A stretch of DNA of 64,000 nucleotides from RGIG6353 sp964650465 (GTDB lineage Bacteria > Bacillota > Clostridia > Oscillospirales > SIG627): assembly GCA_964650465.1 (NCBI GenBank), contig CAZYTA010000006.1:11284-75283 (forward strand), in the 5' to 3' direction. The notes beneath the pieces are model-generated. The model was not told the origin of the DNA. It searched no databases and worked only from the letters and a program-made list of their open reading frames with translations. Of this stretch, positions 42,936-51,363 are shown one piece after another (position 1 is the stretch's first letter; every line of letters starts with the position of its first letter). The position numbers and the translations under genes were made by a program.

Positions 42936-44567
42936 TTGAAAAAACAGAATTTCTTACAAGGCGCATTGATTCTTGTAATTGCATCTATGATTGTTAAAGT
43001 TTTCGGAGCTATTTTTAAGATTCCGCTTACTAACATCATCGGTGTTACCGCAATGGCCTATTTCAATACTGCTTACGGTTTTTATGTAATTTTTTACATG
43101 ATTTCAACTGCAGGTATACCTGTTGCACTTTCAAAAATGATATCTACAGCCGAAGCAAGAGGAAATAAAAAAGAAATTTCGAAAATTTTCAGAGTATCCT
43201 ATGTACTTTTTTTCACACTTGGTATTATAGGATCTTTGATAATGATTATTTTTTCAAAGACATACTCTTCATATGTGCGTCTTGACGGTTTGCATTTTTC
43301 GATTATTGCAATCAGCACTACACTGTTTTTTATGTGCATAACGTCTGCCTACAGAGGATATTTTCAGGGGCTGAAAAACATGGCTCCTACAGCGGTATCT
43401 CAAATAATCGGTGCTTGCGGAAAACTGTTTGTAGGACTTTTCGTTGCAAAGATTTCTGTTGATAACGGTCTTCCGTCTTATCTTGTTGCAGCTTTGACAC
43501 TTTTGGGAATAACAACAGGCTCAGTGGGAAGTACAATTTATCTCGCGGTTTATAAGCGTATATGTGACAAAAAAGACAGTATGACTATTTCTCAGGCTAA
43601 ATCAGAAGTTGCTCCTTCAAAAACACTTTTAAAGAAGCTTATTGTTATTGCTGTACCAATAACTTTAAGCGCAACCATTCTGAGCTTGACAAATACAATC
43701 GATACAACACTCATGGTAGGTCGTTTAGTATCTGCCGGTGTGACAGAAACTGAAGCTACCAAGATTATGGGTGCCTACACTTCTATGTCAGTTCCCGTTA
43801 ACAATCTTTCTCCGAATTTAATATATCCGTTTGCCATAAGTGTTATACCCGCAATTACAGGTATGTTTGTATCAGGTAAACAAAAACAGGCGCACGCGGT
43901 AATTAACTCAACTCTAAGAATAGCTTCGATAATTGCGCTCCCCTGTTCTCTTGGTTTGTCTGTCTTTTCGAAAAATATTATTTCACTGCTGTACAGTAAC
44001 AAAGAAACTGTTTCTTTTAACGGAAAAAGTATTTTAGCAACCGAAGTAGCATCGGAAATGCTTGCCGTACTTTCAATGTCTGTTTTCTTTATTGCGATGG
44101 TTTCTGTAACAAATGCCGTTTTGCAATCCTACGGACATGAGAAAAAGACAATCATTTCCACATCAGTAGGAATTATTGCAAAGATTATTTTGAATTATTT
44201 TCTAATAGCAAATGCTTCTATCGGGATTTTCGGTGCCCCGATTGCAACAGTCTCTTGTTACTTGATTATAATGATTTTCAATTTATACTTTATCTTTACT
44301 TATACAGACTACAGACCTGATTTTGTAACAATAGTTTTAAAGCCGCTCATTTCAGCAATCATAAGCATAGGGCTTTCAGCCTTAGTTTGCCATTATATTT
44401 CCGGATTTGGTGAAACATTAAGCACTGTTATTTCTGTTTGTATTGCCGTGATTCTGTATTTCTTAGTAATCTTTTTAGTAAAAGGCATAGAAAAAGATGA
44501 CATACGTATGCTGCCTAAAGGTGATAAAATTGAAACAATTCTCAAAAAGTGTAAATTGTTGAAATAA
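42936..44567 (+). CDS. MOP-superfamily flippase (SpoVB/polysaccharide-export type)
   Basis: 543 residues. The TTG at 42936 is taken as start because GGAGGTGA (42920-42927) lies 8 bases before it; the GTG at 42924 falls inside that site. Fourteen membrane segments are suggested. N terminus KKQNFLQGALILVIASMIVKVFGAIFKIPL is typical of the SpoVB/YtgP/MurJ-like lipid-linked precursor flippases of Firmicutes. It moves lipid-linked sugars for cell-wall or spore-cortex synthesis. Which of the several paralogues it is cannot be told from the sequence alone. Confidence 0.88.
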   Translation: MKKQNFLQGALILVIASMIVKVFGAIFKIPLTNIIGVTAMAYFNTAYGFYVIFYMISTAGIPVALSKMISTAEARGNKKEISKIFRVSYVLFFTLGIIGSLIMIIFSKTYSSYVRLDGLHFSIIAISTTLFFMCITSAYRGYFQGLKNMAPTAVSQIIGACGKLFVGLFVAKISVDNGLPSYLVAALTLLGITTGSVGSTIYLAVYKRICDKKDSMTISQAKSEVAPSKTLLKKLIVIAVPITLSATILSLTNTIDTTLMVGRLVSAGVTETEATKIMGAYTSMSVPVNNLSPNLIYPFAISVIPAITGMFVSGKQKQAHAVINSTLRIASIIALPCSLGLSVFSKNIISLLYSNKETVSFNGKSILATEVASEMLAVLSMSVFFIAMVSVTNAVLQSYGHEKKTIISTSVGIIAKIILNYFLIANASIGIFGAPIATVSCYLIIMIFNLYFIFTYTDYRPDFVTIVLKPLISAIISIGLSALVCHYISGFGETLSTVISVCIAVILYFLVIFLVKGIEKDDIRMLPKGDKIETILKKCKLLK

Positions 44568-44669
44568 TTTTTTTGGAATAAATGCATAATTAGTAATAGT
44601 TTGTTTGTGCATTTTGGTATTTTAAACACATTTTCACTTAATTTATTTACTATTTTTGTAAAAAAGTAC

Positions 44670-44698
44670 TTGAAAAAAGTGTTTTTTAGTGTTATAAT
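44670..44698 (+). promoter_or_regulatory. hup promoter
   Basis: TTGAAA at 44670-44675, 17-base spacer, TATAAT at 44693-44698; 31 bases before the ATG. A strong promoter as expected for HU. Confidence 0.8.
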
Positions 44699-44729
44699 TT
44701 TAACAACAAAAAAGAAAGGGTATAAAAAA

Positions 44730-45005
44730 ATGAACAAGACACAACTTATTGAAGCAGTAGCAGCTAAAGCAAATATTAAGAAGAAAGAAGCAGAAGTAGC
44801 TATCAACAGCCTTGTTGATGTTATCACAGACGCTCTTGCAGACGGCGAAAAAGTACAGCTTACAGGCTTTGGCACATTTGATGTTAAGGAAAGAGCTGCA
44901 CATGATGGCGTTAATCCTTTTACTAAGGAAGCTATGCACTTTGAAGCTACAAAAAAGCCTGTTTTCTCTGCAAGCAAGGCTCTTAAAGATGCACTTAACG
45001 GCTAA
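44730..45005 (+). CDS. hup: DNA-binding protein HU
   Basis: 91 residues; ATG at 44730 follows AGAAAGGG. Histone-like nucleoid protein: MNKTQLIEAVAAKANIKKKEAEVAINSL forms the helical dimer body, and QLTGFGTFDVKERAAHDGVNPFTKEAMHF the arm. The usual arm motif R-x-x-R-N-P reads H-D-G-V-N-P, a variant form that still keeps the N-P that intercalates DNA. First gene of the sporulation/division cluster. Confidence 0.96.
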   Translation: MNKTQLIEAVAAKANIKKKEAEVAINSLVDVITDALADGEKVQLTGFGTFDVKERAAHDGVNPFTKEAMHFEATKKPVFSASKALKDALNG

Positions 45006-45011
45006 TTTAAA

Positions 45012-45257
45012 GTGAGACTCGATAAATATCTCAAAGTTTCTCGTCTTATAAAAAGACGTACTGTGGCAAATGATGCATGTGACGAATCGCATCTTATGGT
45101 AAACGGTAGAGTTGCCAAGGCTTCTTACACCGTGAAAGTCGGAGATGAAATTCAGATTTCTTTTGGCGAACGCATTTTGAAGGTAAGAGTAAAATCAATT
45201 ACCGAATCGATTCACAAAAGCGATGCCGCGACAATGTACGAAGTCATTGAGAATTGA
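45012..45257 (+). CDS. rqcP: S4-domain RNA-binding protein RqcP (YabO)
   Basis: 81 residues, GTG start. S4 fold: MRLDKYLKVSRLIKRRTVANDACD, then VNGRVAKASYTVKVGDEIQISFG. In Bacillus RqcP works with RqcH in adding alanine tails to stalled nascent chains. The order hup-rqcP-yabP-yabQ-divIC is the usual one in spore formers. Confidence 0.94.
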   Translation: MRLDKYLKVSRLIKRRTVANDACDESHLMVNGRVAKASYTVKVGDEIQISFGERILKVRVKSITESIHKSDAATMYEVIEN

Positions 45258-45273
45258 TGAATATTTTTGACTC

Positions 45274-45311
45274 CCCTCCCATATGATTTAATATCATGTG
45301 GGAGGGCTTTT
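45274..45311 (+). terminator. Terminator-like hairpin containing the yabP ribosome site
   Basis: 14-bp stem (45274-45287 with 45293-45306, one G-T pair), 5-base loop, followed by CTTTTT. The 3' arm GTGGGAGGG holds the GGAGG that lies 8 bases before the yabP ATG. Confidence 0.7.
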
Positions 45312-45312
45312 T

Positions 45313-45582
45313 ATGAATTTTACACAACAAAACAGTATTATTATTAATAATAGAGAGGAAATTGAAATTAACGGTGTCAAAGATGTAATTAGCTATGACA
45401 GTGAAAAAATAATTTTTGATATGAATGATTCGGAATTGACACTTAACGGGAGCAATTTCAATTTAAAAAAGATAGATGTAGATTCGTGTTCTGCAATTGT
45501 TTCAGGCAAGTTTGACTCTCTTTCTTTTAACGACGGCAATGCAAAGGTATCGAAATCCTTCTTGACGTCACTCTTCAGATAA
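45313..45582 (+). CDS. yabP: Sporulation protein YabP
   Basis: 89 residues. ATG at 45313 follows GGAGGG, preferred over an upstream GTG that would overlap this site. YabP/YqfC family: NNREEIEINGVKDVISYD, LNGSNFNLKKIDVDSCSAIVSGKFDSLSF. Needed in spore-coat or cortex formation in Bacillus. The yabQ ATG follows directly after the TAA. Confidence 0.92.
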   Translation: MNFTQQNSIIINNREEIEINGVKDVISYDSEKIIFDMNDSELTLNGSNFNLKKIDVDSCSAIVSGKFDSLSFNDGNAKVSKSFLTSLFR

Positions 45583-46047
45583 ATGCAAATTTTCAATTAC
45601 AACCAACTTAATTATCTTTTTGTTTCGTGTATTTCGGGATTACTGCTTGGTGTTATTTATGATTTGCTATGTCATACGCCTCGCTTGTTAAACAGCAAGA
45701 ACAGATACTCTTTTTTCGGAGATTTTACGTTTATCTTAATTGCGTTTTTTTCAATTTTTGCATCGTCTTACAGTGAAAATTTTGGCACATACAGATTTTT
45801 TTCAGTGTTCGGACTGACTCTGTCGTTTTATATATACAGAGTTACAATTGCAAAACTTTTTATAAAATTTGAATTATTCATTATAAACAGGACAAAAAAA
45901 TTCATAAACTATATTTTGATAAAATTACATATAGTACTTGACATTTCCGTAAATTTTGTTAAAATAAGAATAAGAAGTTTTGCGATAAACAGATATAAGA
46001 GAAAAATACTGAAAGATGCTGAAAATGGATTTCTAAGAAAGGAGTAA
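45583..46047 (+). CDS. yabQ: Spore cortex biosynthesis protein YabQ
   Basis: 154 residues, four membrane segments in the first ~90 residues, then a long basic helix (FIKFELFIINRTKKFINYILIKL...RIRSFAINRYKRKILKD). YabQ is a membrane protein of the forespore outer membrane required for cortex assembly. It begins at the base after the yabP stop. Confidence 0.88.
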   Translation: MQIFNYNQLNYLFVSCISGLLLGVIYDLLCHTPRLLNSKNRYSFFGDFTFILIAFFSIFASSYSENFGTYRFFSVFGLTLSFYIYRVTIAKLFIKFELFIINRTKKFINYILIKLHIVLDISVNFVKIRIRSFAINRYKRKILKDAENGFLRKE

Positions 46048-46048
46048 A

Positions 46049-46369
46049 ATGAACGACACACCTAAAAATACCGAAAAAGTCAAGGTAAATTTCTTCGTTA
46101 AATTGTCTATAGCTGCTGTTTTTATTCTGCTCCTTGTAATTGTTGTGAGAATTAATATGCAAATTAACGATACAAAAGTTCAACTTGCAAAAATGGAAAC
46201 GGAGTTCACACAACGACAGCTTAGTATCGAGCAGATAAAGGCTGACATCGCCAAGTTACCTGATAATGTGGAAGAGCTTGATGAAGAAACCCTAAAAAAA
46301 ATAGCAAGCGAAGAATTAAATCTTCGAGACAGCGATGTAATTATTTTTGCTAACAGTCAACCTAATTAA
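46049..46369 (+). CDS. divIC: Septum-formation initiator DivIC/FtsB-like protein
   Basis: 106 residues, AAAGGAG site. Short cytoplasmic N terminus, one membrane segment (about 16-35), a coiled coil (about 38-68: INDTKVQLAKMETEFTQRQL) and a C-terminal segment ELNLRDSDVIIF like the bacterial LGYV-type tail. It joins FtsL and DivIB/FtsQ in the divisome. Stands at its usual place after yabQ. Confidence 0.88.
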   Translation: MNDTPKNTEKVKVNFFVKLSIAAVFILLLVIVVRINMQINDTKVQLAKMETEFTQRQLSIEQIKADIAKLPDNVEELDEETLKKIASEELNLRDSDVIIFANSQPN

Positions 46370-46398
46370 ATGACAGGACTTCCCTGTCATTTGTTTTT
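46368..46398 (+). terminator. Terminator after divIC
   Basis: 10-bp perfect stem AAATGACAGG/CCTGTCATTT (46368-46377 with 46383-46392), 5-base loop, then GTTTTT. Confidence 0.8.
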
Positions 46399-46409
46399 GA
46401 GGAATTGAA

Positions 46410-47255
46410 ATGAGAATAATAGAAGAAAATACGATAATAGAAGCAGTAAAAAGTCTCTTCATACAAGCTAATTGCAGTATTCCTTGTGACATTACAAATC
46501 GGCTTGAAGAAGAAAAGAAGAAACAGCCTAATGAGTTGATGTCCGGTGTTATTGATGTAATTTTAAAAAATAACGCTATTGCTTGCAAAAATTGTTTACC
46601 TATATGTCAGGATACCGGTATGGCTGTTTTGTTTATCAAAGTAGGAAATTTAGCGCATATAAACTCAACACGTTCACTTCAGGATATTGTAGATGAAGGA
46701 GTTGCTCTCGCATATAAAGAGGGGTATTTGAGGATGTCTGTTGTAGGAGACCCTCTGTTTAGAAAAAACACATCTGATAACACTCCTGCTGTTATATATA
46801 CCGAAATTACTGCAGGCGACCAAATAGAGATTACAGCATTGCCCAAAGGCTTTGGCAGTGAAAATATGAGTAAAATCAAAATGTTTAACCCTACCGCATC
46901 TAAAGACGAAATTATTGATTTTATTGTCGATACTGTCAGAGACGGCGGTTCTAATCCATGTCCTCCGATTATCGTCGGCGTCGGAATCGGCGGCACTTTC
47001 GATTATGCAGCTGTGCTTTCCAAGAAGGCGCTTGCACGTTCTATCGACTCATATAATAACGATGACTTTTACAAAAATATGGAAATTGAGACGCTGGAGA
47101 AAATTAACAAACTCGGAATAGGCGTTCAAGGCCTTGGCGGACCGACAACGGCACTGAAAGTTAACATTGAAAAATATCCTACACATATAGCAGGTTTACC
47201 TGTAGCTGTCAATATATGCTGTCACGTTATGAGGCACAAAGTTGCGGTAATATAA
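46410..47255 (+). CDS. Fumarate hydratase class I, alpha subunit (no adjacent beta subunit)
   Basis: 281 residues, GAGG before the ATG. N-terminal half of iron-sulfur fumarases and L(+)-tartrate dehydratases: CLPICQDTGMAVLFIKVG, NTPAVIYTEITAGDQIEITALPKGFGSEN, and NPCPPIIVGVGIGGTFDYAAVLSKKAL. Cys residues for the [4Fe-4S] cluster are seen at C67 (CQDTG), in GGSNPCPP and in the C-terminal NICCHVMRHK. The beta subunit, which normally follows at once, is missing; a terminator comes 50 bases later. Confidence 0.9.
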   Translation: MRIIEENTIIEAVKSLFIQANCSIPCDITNRLEEEKKKQPNELMSGVIDVILKNNAIACKNCLPICQDTGMAVLFIKVGNLAHINSTRSLQDIVDEGVALAYKEGYLRMSVVGDPLFRKNTSDNTPAVIYTEITAGDQIEITALPKGFGSENMSKIKMFNPTASKDEIIDFIVDTVRDGGSNPCPPIIVGVGIGGTFDYAAVLSKKALARSIDSYNNDDFYKNMEIETLEKINKLGIGVQGLGGPTTALKVNIEKYPTHIAGLPVAVNICCHVMRHKVAVI

Positions 47256-47302
47256 AAAGATATATTAAAAACACCAGATAAATTCGTCAGAATTGTTAAG
47301 AA

Positions 47303-47340
47303 AAATAAGACCGGTATCTTGATACCGGTCTTATTTTTTA
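47303..47340. terminator. Bidirectional terminator between fumarase alpha and the minus-strand hypothetical
   Basis: 16-bp perfect stem (47303-47318 with 47321-47336) with A and T runs at its ends; it serves both convergent genes. Confidence 0.85.
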
Positions 47341-48168
47341 AATTTTCGCATGCAAAAAAGTCCATGTATTGGTTTCATCAAAATACGTATACACAACAGT
47401 TATAACAATATTTTCGTCATTAGTGTTGAAGGAAAATGACTTGAGTCCTTCTTCTTTTGTAACTGTGTATGTACCTGACAAAACTTCTGTTACTCCGGGA
47501 ATTGTCTTTGCAAAAGCTTCAGCCTTAAAGAATGCGGCATCATCCAATTCAGATTCATTTTTTTGCGGCATTCCCTTTAAAAACTCATTTTTTTCAAGGA
47601 AGCAAGTAGTTGTGAAAATATCACCATTATACAGTTCTGAATATTCACCGTACCTTTGGTTAATCTCATTATCGGTAATCGAAGATACAAAATAGCATTT
47701 TTTATTATCTTCATCCCATCTGTTGTAAAAAATAACATAATTGGCTGAGTCTGTAGTTACACCGCCGTCAATGTCTGTTAAAAGCAAATGAATATTAAAC
47801 ATATACAGTGATTCGTGGTCCTCTGTTGTATCGGTCTCAACAAAAACAATATCCGAAATTGTTGCTCCGTTGAGATAAACGCCGTTTTCAATAAGTGTAT
47901 TAACAGAATTTTCTGCAACCAAAACCGCTGTATCAATAATGTTATTTTTAAAATCGAAAGCATCAAGTTCTTGATTTATAGCTGCATTCATTGTAATCAT
48001 CGGAGCTGCAGGCGGTTCGCTCACAGGCTCATTTTTACCAAGAGCTTCTTGCTTTTCTTTGTTTAAAATAAATCTTTCAGTCTTCTTAATATTAAACAGC
48101 GATATTAATGATACAACAAGAACAGCAACAAGTAATATTAAGACAGTAAGTTTAATTTTGTTTGACAT
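47338..48168 (-). CDS. Membrane-anchored hypothetical protein
   Basis: 276 residues, AAAGG site before the ATG. One membrane segment (about 6-25), a charged linker with a Pro-rich stretch (SEPPAAPM), then an extracytoplasmic domain rich in beta strands with aromatic residues (ANYVIFYNRWDEDNKKCYFVSS, ITVVYTYFDETNTWTFLHA). I do not recognise a family. It ends in the shared terminator and lies 13 bases after the hemolysin III gene, so both may be in one transcript. Confidence 0.6.
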   Translation of the reverse strand: MSNKIKLTVLILLVAVLVVSLISLFNIKKTERFILNKEKQEALGKNEPVSEPPAAPMITMNAAINQELDAFDFKNNIIDTAVLVAENSVNTLIENGVYLNGATISDIVFVETDTTEDHESLYMFNIHLLLTDIDGGVTTDSANYVIFYNRWDEDNKKCYFVSSITDNEINQRYGEYSELYNGDIFTTTCFLEKNEFLKGMPQKNESELDDAAFFKAEAFAKTIPGVTEVLSGTYTVTKEEGLKSFSFNTNDENIVITVVYTYFDETNTWTFLHAKI

Positions 48169-48181
48169 AAAAACCTTTCCT

Positions 48182-48862
48182 TTATTTCATTGGCATAATA
48201 CAGATAAGAATCATAAGAAAATGCATAACACTTCCTGCGACAACAAAAAGATGAAAAATCGAATGAAAATATCTATGCTTTCTGCCAAAAATATATAATA
48301 CAGCTCCTATCGTGTACAAAACTCCGCCAAGCACCAAAAAAGTTGTCCCTACAGTTCCGACTAAAAACACAATTTCTTTGACAAAAAACACGGCACACCA
48401 GCCCATTCCAAGATAGCATATCATTGCGAAAACGCTGTATTTTTTCCAGTCAATTGCCGTGAGAACAATGCCTATAATAGCGAAAAACCAAATTACGCCA
48501 AAAACTCCCCATCCAAAAAACTCACTGATTTTTCTGAAACCAACTAAAGTTATAGGTGTATATGTTCCTGCAATCAAGATAAAAATGGTACAATGGTCAA
48601 TTACTTGAAAGACCTTTTTTGCCAATATTGGTGTTATACCGTGATAAACACTTGATACTGTATATAAGAGCACCATAGTTACTCCGTAAATTGCACCGCT
48701 TACAATACCCCATACATTGGAGTGGTACGCAGCAACTGCAACACACATAACCAAAGCTACAACCGCAAATACGCCGCCAACTGTATGGGAAACAAAATTA
48801 AAAATCTCTTCTCCCCTTGTGTAATCGGGAAGTTTTCTGTCTGCGAGTTTAGTTCTTTTCAT
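48182..48862 (-). CDS. Hemolysin III family membrane protein
   Basis: 226 residues; ATG at 48862 follows CAGGTGG and is preferred over an upstream start that overlaps a terminator. Seven membrane segments of the PAQR-like hemolysin III family: YTRGEEIFNFVSHTVGG, VSSVYHG with the metal-type His, VIDHCTIFILIAGTYTP, and FGRKHRYFHSIFHLFVVAGSVMHF. The conserved His residues likely bind zinc. Physiological role in bacteria is not settled. Confidence 0.9.
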   Translation of the reverse strand: MKRTKLADRKLPDYTRGEEIFNFVSHTVGGVFAVVALVMCVAVAAYHSNVWGIVSGAIYGVTMVLLYTVSSVYHGITPILAKKVFQVIDHCTIFILIAGTYTPITLVGFRKISEFFGWGVFGVIWFFAIIGIVLTAIDWKKYSVFAMICYLGMGWCAVFFVKEIVFLVGTVGTTFLVLGGVLYTIGAVLYIFGRKHRYFHSIFHLFVVAGSVMHFLMILICIMPMK

Positions 48863-48880
48863 TAGCCACCTGATTTCATA

Positions 48881-48915
48881 AAAAAGGACGCCATATAAGA
48901 ATGGCATCCTTTTTA
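48881..48915 (-). terminator. Terminator after serC-serA
   Basis: Stem AAAAAGGACGCCAT with ATGGCATCCTTTTT (one mismatch, 7-base loop). On the minus strand it follows serA and ends in TTTTTT. Confidence 0.75.
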
Positions 48916-48977
48916 ATTACCGAACGCTTACTTACCTTGTATATTTTACACCAAGATAAAGAATTTGTCAACCAAAA

Positions 48978-50114
48978 TCAAAGAGTCCTTGTCTTAATTA
49001 CACAGTTGAGGTTATCTATTTTTGATGCAACAGCAATATCTTCAACATCAACAATAGCATATCCGTAATCACCGCGTACATTAGAATAAATTGCTAAAGG
49101 CGATGCAGCCTTTGTTATATCAGCAAGGGCATTTTCGCAGTTTTTGTAAAGTACTGTAACTCTACGGTTAGCAGATGCAGGCGCTGTAAGGTTGGGATAA
49201 TTAACTGAATTTACAATATTACCGTTCTCAATAAAGTTAATAAGCTCGTTTACTGCCATTACAGCACAGTTGTCCTCGGATTCGGGAGTTGAAGCACCGA
49301 GGTGAGGAATTGCAACTACATTCTTATACTGCGAAAGAGTGTTGTTGGGGAAATCAGTCACATAAGTTGCAACCTTATCATCGTCAAGCGCCTTCTTAAT
49401 AGAATCTGCATCAACAAGGTCGGCACGTGCAAGGTTGATGATTCTAACGCCATCCTTCATCTGTGCAATAGCATCTGCGTTTATCATCCCCTTTGTTGAA
49501 GGAGTTGAAGGTACATGAACCGTAATAAAGTCAGCCTTTGAGTATATTTCGCCAAGGTCGGAAGTTACAGCAACTGCAGGGTCAAGGAACAGTGCTCCTT
49601 TAACGGAAAGATAAGGGTCATATCCTACGACCTTCATACCAAGGGCAACAGCGGCATTGGCAACCATTGCACCAATAGCACCCAAACCGATAACACCAAG
49701 CGTTTTGCCAAAGATTTCGGGGCCTACGAAGGCACCCTTGCCTTTTTCAACAGCCTTAGCGATGTCATCATTGTCCGAGAGGGTCTTAGCCCAATCAATA
49801 GCATCTGTTATCTTTCTGCAAGAAAGAAGAAGTGCCGCAATAGCAAGCTCCTTAACAGCATTTGCATTTGCACCCGGTGTATTAAATACAACAATTCCTT
49901 CTTCTGCGCATCTGTCCAGAGGAATGTTATTAACCCCTGCACCTGCTCTGGCAATAGCAAGAAGTGACTTATCGAATGTCATATCGTGCATAGCCGCAGA
50001 TCTAACCATGATGGCAGCAGGAGCATCAACCTCTTCTGCAACATTATAAACATTTTTATCAAAAATATCGGTACCGCAAGCGGCAATTTTATTAAGTAAT
50101 TTAATATTAATCAT
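48978..50114 (-). CDS. serA: D-3-phosphoglycerate dehydrogenase, short form
   Basis: 378 residues. First step of serine synthesis, oxidising 3-phosphoglycerate with NAD+. Rossmann motif GVIGLGAIGAMVANAA at about 146-161; catalytic Arg region INLARADLVD and His region AIPHLGASTPE. The C-terminal ~60 residues (RRVTVLYKNCENALADITKAA ... NLNCVIKTRTL) are a shortened ACT-like domain, so serine feedback may differ from long-form enzymes. Overlaps serC by 4 bases. Confidence 0.95.
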   Translation of the reverse strand: MINIKLLNKIAACGTDIFDKNVYNVAEEVDAPAAIMVRSAAMHDMTFDKSLLAIARAGAGVNNIPLDRCAEEGIVVFNTPGANANAVKELAIAALLLSCRKITDAIDWAKTLSDNDDIAKAVEKGKGAFVGPEIFGKTLGVIGLGAIGAMVANAAVALGMKVVGYDPYLSVKGALFLDPAVAVTSDLGEIYSKADFITVHVPSTPSTKGMINADAIAQMKDGVRIINLARADLVDADSIKKALDDDKVATYVTDFPNNTLSQYKNVVAIPHLGASTPESEDNCAVMAVNELINFIENGNIVNSVNYPNLTAPASANRRVTVLYKNCENALADITKAASPLAIYSNVRGDYGYAIVDVEDIAVASKIDNLNCVIKTRTL

Positions 50115-51193
50115 ATGTGTTCCTCTTCATATTTCTTCAAGAATTCAACAAGTGCATCAACACCTGCCTCGGGCATAGCATTATATATAGATGCTCTCAT
50201 ACCACCTACAGAACGGTGACCCTTGATGCTTACAAGTCCTGCAGCTGCAGCCTTCTTGCAAACATCGGCATCCATCTCTTCATTACCGGTTACAAAGCAA
50301 ACGTTCATTATAGATCTTACCTCTTTGTTTGCCGTCGGCTTGAAAAGCTTTGAGTTATCGAGATAATCGTAAAGAACAGCAGCCTTTCTCTTATTAATCT
50401 CGTTCATGGCACTCACGCCACCGAGATTTTGAATCCACTTACATACAAGACCAAGCATATAAATCGAGTAACAAGGCGGTGTATTATACATAGAATCGTT
50501 ATCAGCGAGTGTTTTATAATCAAGCATAACAGGTGTATCGGGACGTGCGTTTCCGAGAAGGTCCTCACGGATAATAACAACAGTAACACCTGCAGGAGCC
50601 ATATTCTTTTGAGCGCCGGCATAAATCATACCGAATTTTGTAACGTCAATCGGCTCAGAAAGGATACATGAAGACATATCTGCAACAAGAGGAATATCAC
50701 CTGTGTCGGGGATATAGTCAAAATGTGTTCCGTAAATAGTATTATTGTAGCAAATATGCACATAATCAGCGTCGGGACGAATATCTTCTCTTGTGATCTT
50801 GGGTATGTATGTGAAGTTCTTGTCCTTGGATGATGCTATTTCCTTTACATCGCCGTACTTCTGTGCTTCCTTGTAAGCCTTGCCGGAAAACTGACCGGAC
50901 ACAATATAGTCAGCCTTCTTGTTTTTGTTCATAAGATTAAGAGGAACAGCTGCAAACTGTGTTGACGCACCGCCCTGCATAAATATAATCTTATAGTTTT
51001 CAGGAATATTAAGAACAGCTCTAAGGTCAGCGAAAGCCTGATTGATTATGCTTTCATAAGCCTTTGATCTGTGGCTCATCTCCATAACGGACATTCCTGA
51101 ACCGTTATAATCTGTCATTTCCTTTGCTGCTGTTTCCAAAACCTCAAGCGGTAACATTGAAGGTCCCGCTGAAAAATTATAAACTCTACTCAT
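50111..51193 (-). CDS. serC: Phosphoserine aminotransferase
   Basis: 360 residues, AAGGAGG 9 bases before the ATG. PLP enzyme making phosphoserine from 3-phosphohydroxypyruvate and glutamate. Visible: YNFSAGPSMLPLEVLE, MSHRSKAYESII, MQGGASTQFAAVPLNL, MIYAGAQKNMAPAG (PLP Lys) and GHRSVGGMRASIYNAMP. First gene of the serC-serA operon; serB is not here. Confidence 0.97.
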   Translation of the reverse strand: MSRVYNFSAGPSMLPLEVLETAAKEMTDYNGSGMSVMEMSHRSKAYESIINQAFADLRAVLNIPENYKIIFMQGGASTQFAAVPLNLMNKNKKADYIVSGQFSGKAYKEAQKYGDVKEIASSKDKNFTYIPKITREDIRPDADYVHICYNNTIYGTHFDYIPDTGDIPLVADMSSCILSEPIDVTKFGMIYAGAQKNMAPAGVTVVIIREDLLGNARPDTPVMLDYKTLADNDSMYNTPPCYSIYMLGLVCKWIQNLGGVSAMNEINKRKAAVLYDYLDNSKLFKPTANKEVRSIMNVCFVTGNEEMDADVCKKAAAAGLVSIKGHRSVGGMRASIYNAMPEAGVDALVEFLKKYEEEHI

Positions 51194-51237
51194 GGTTGAT
51201 ATTTACCTCCTTGATTCAACTGTAGAATGAATTTAGT

Positions 51238-51269
51238 TTAGTATATAACTAAATGACAAATATGTCAAG
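51238..51269 (-). promoter_or_regulatory. serC-serA promoter with inverted repeats
   Basis: Minus strand TTGACA (51269-51264), 17-base spacer, TATACT (51246-51241). The repeat TTTAGT-N5-ACTAAA (51238-51254) covers the -10 and a second, TGACA-N4-TGTCA, overlaps the -35. Either could be an operator. Confidence 0.65.
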
Positions 51270-51321
51270 TAAGAAAATGCACAAAAATAGTCATTTTATT
51301 GATACAAAATATGTAATTAAT

Positions 51322-51356
51322 AAAAAGGCGTACCTTTTGTTAAAAGATACGCCTTT
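51322..51356 (-). terminator. Terminator after pckG
   Basis: Stem AAAGGCGTA/TACGCCTTT plus an inner CTTTT/AAAAG (one mismatch) with a 3-base loop; on the minus strand it lies 7 bases after the stop and ends in TTTTTA. Confidence 0.8.
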
Positions 51357-51363
51357 AATAAAA

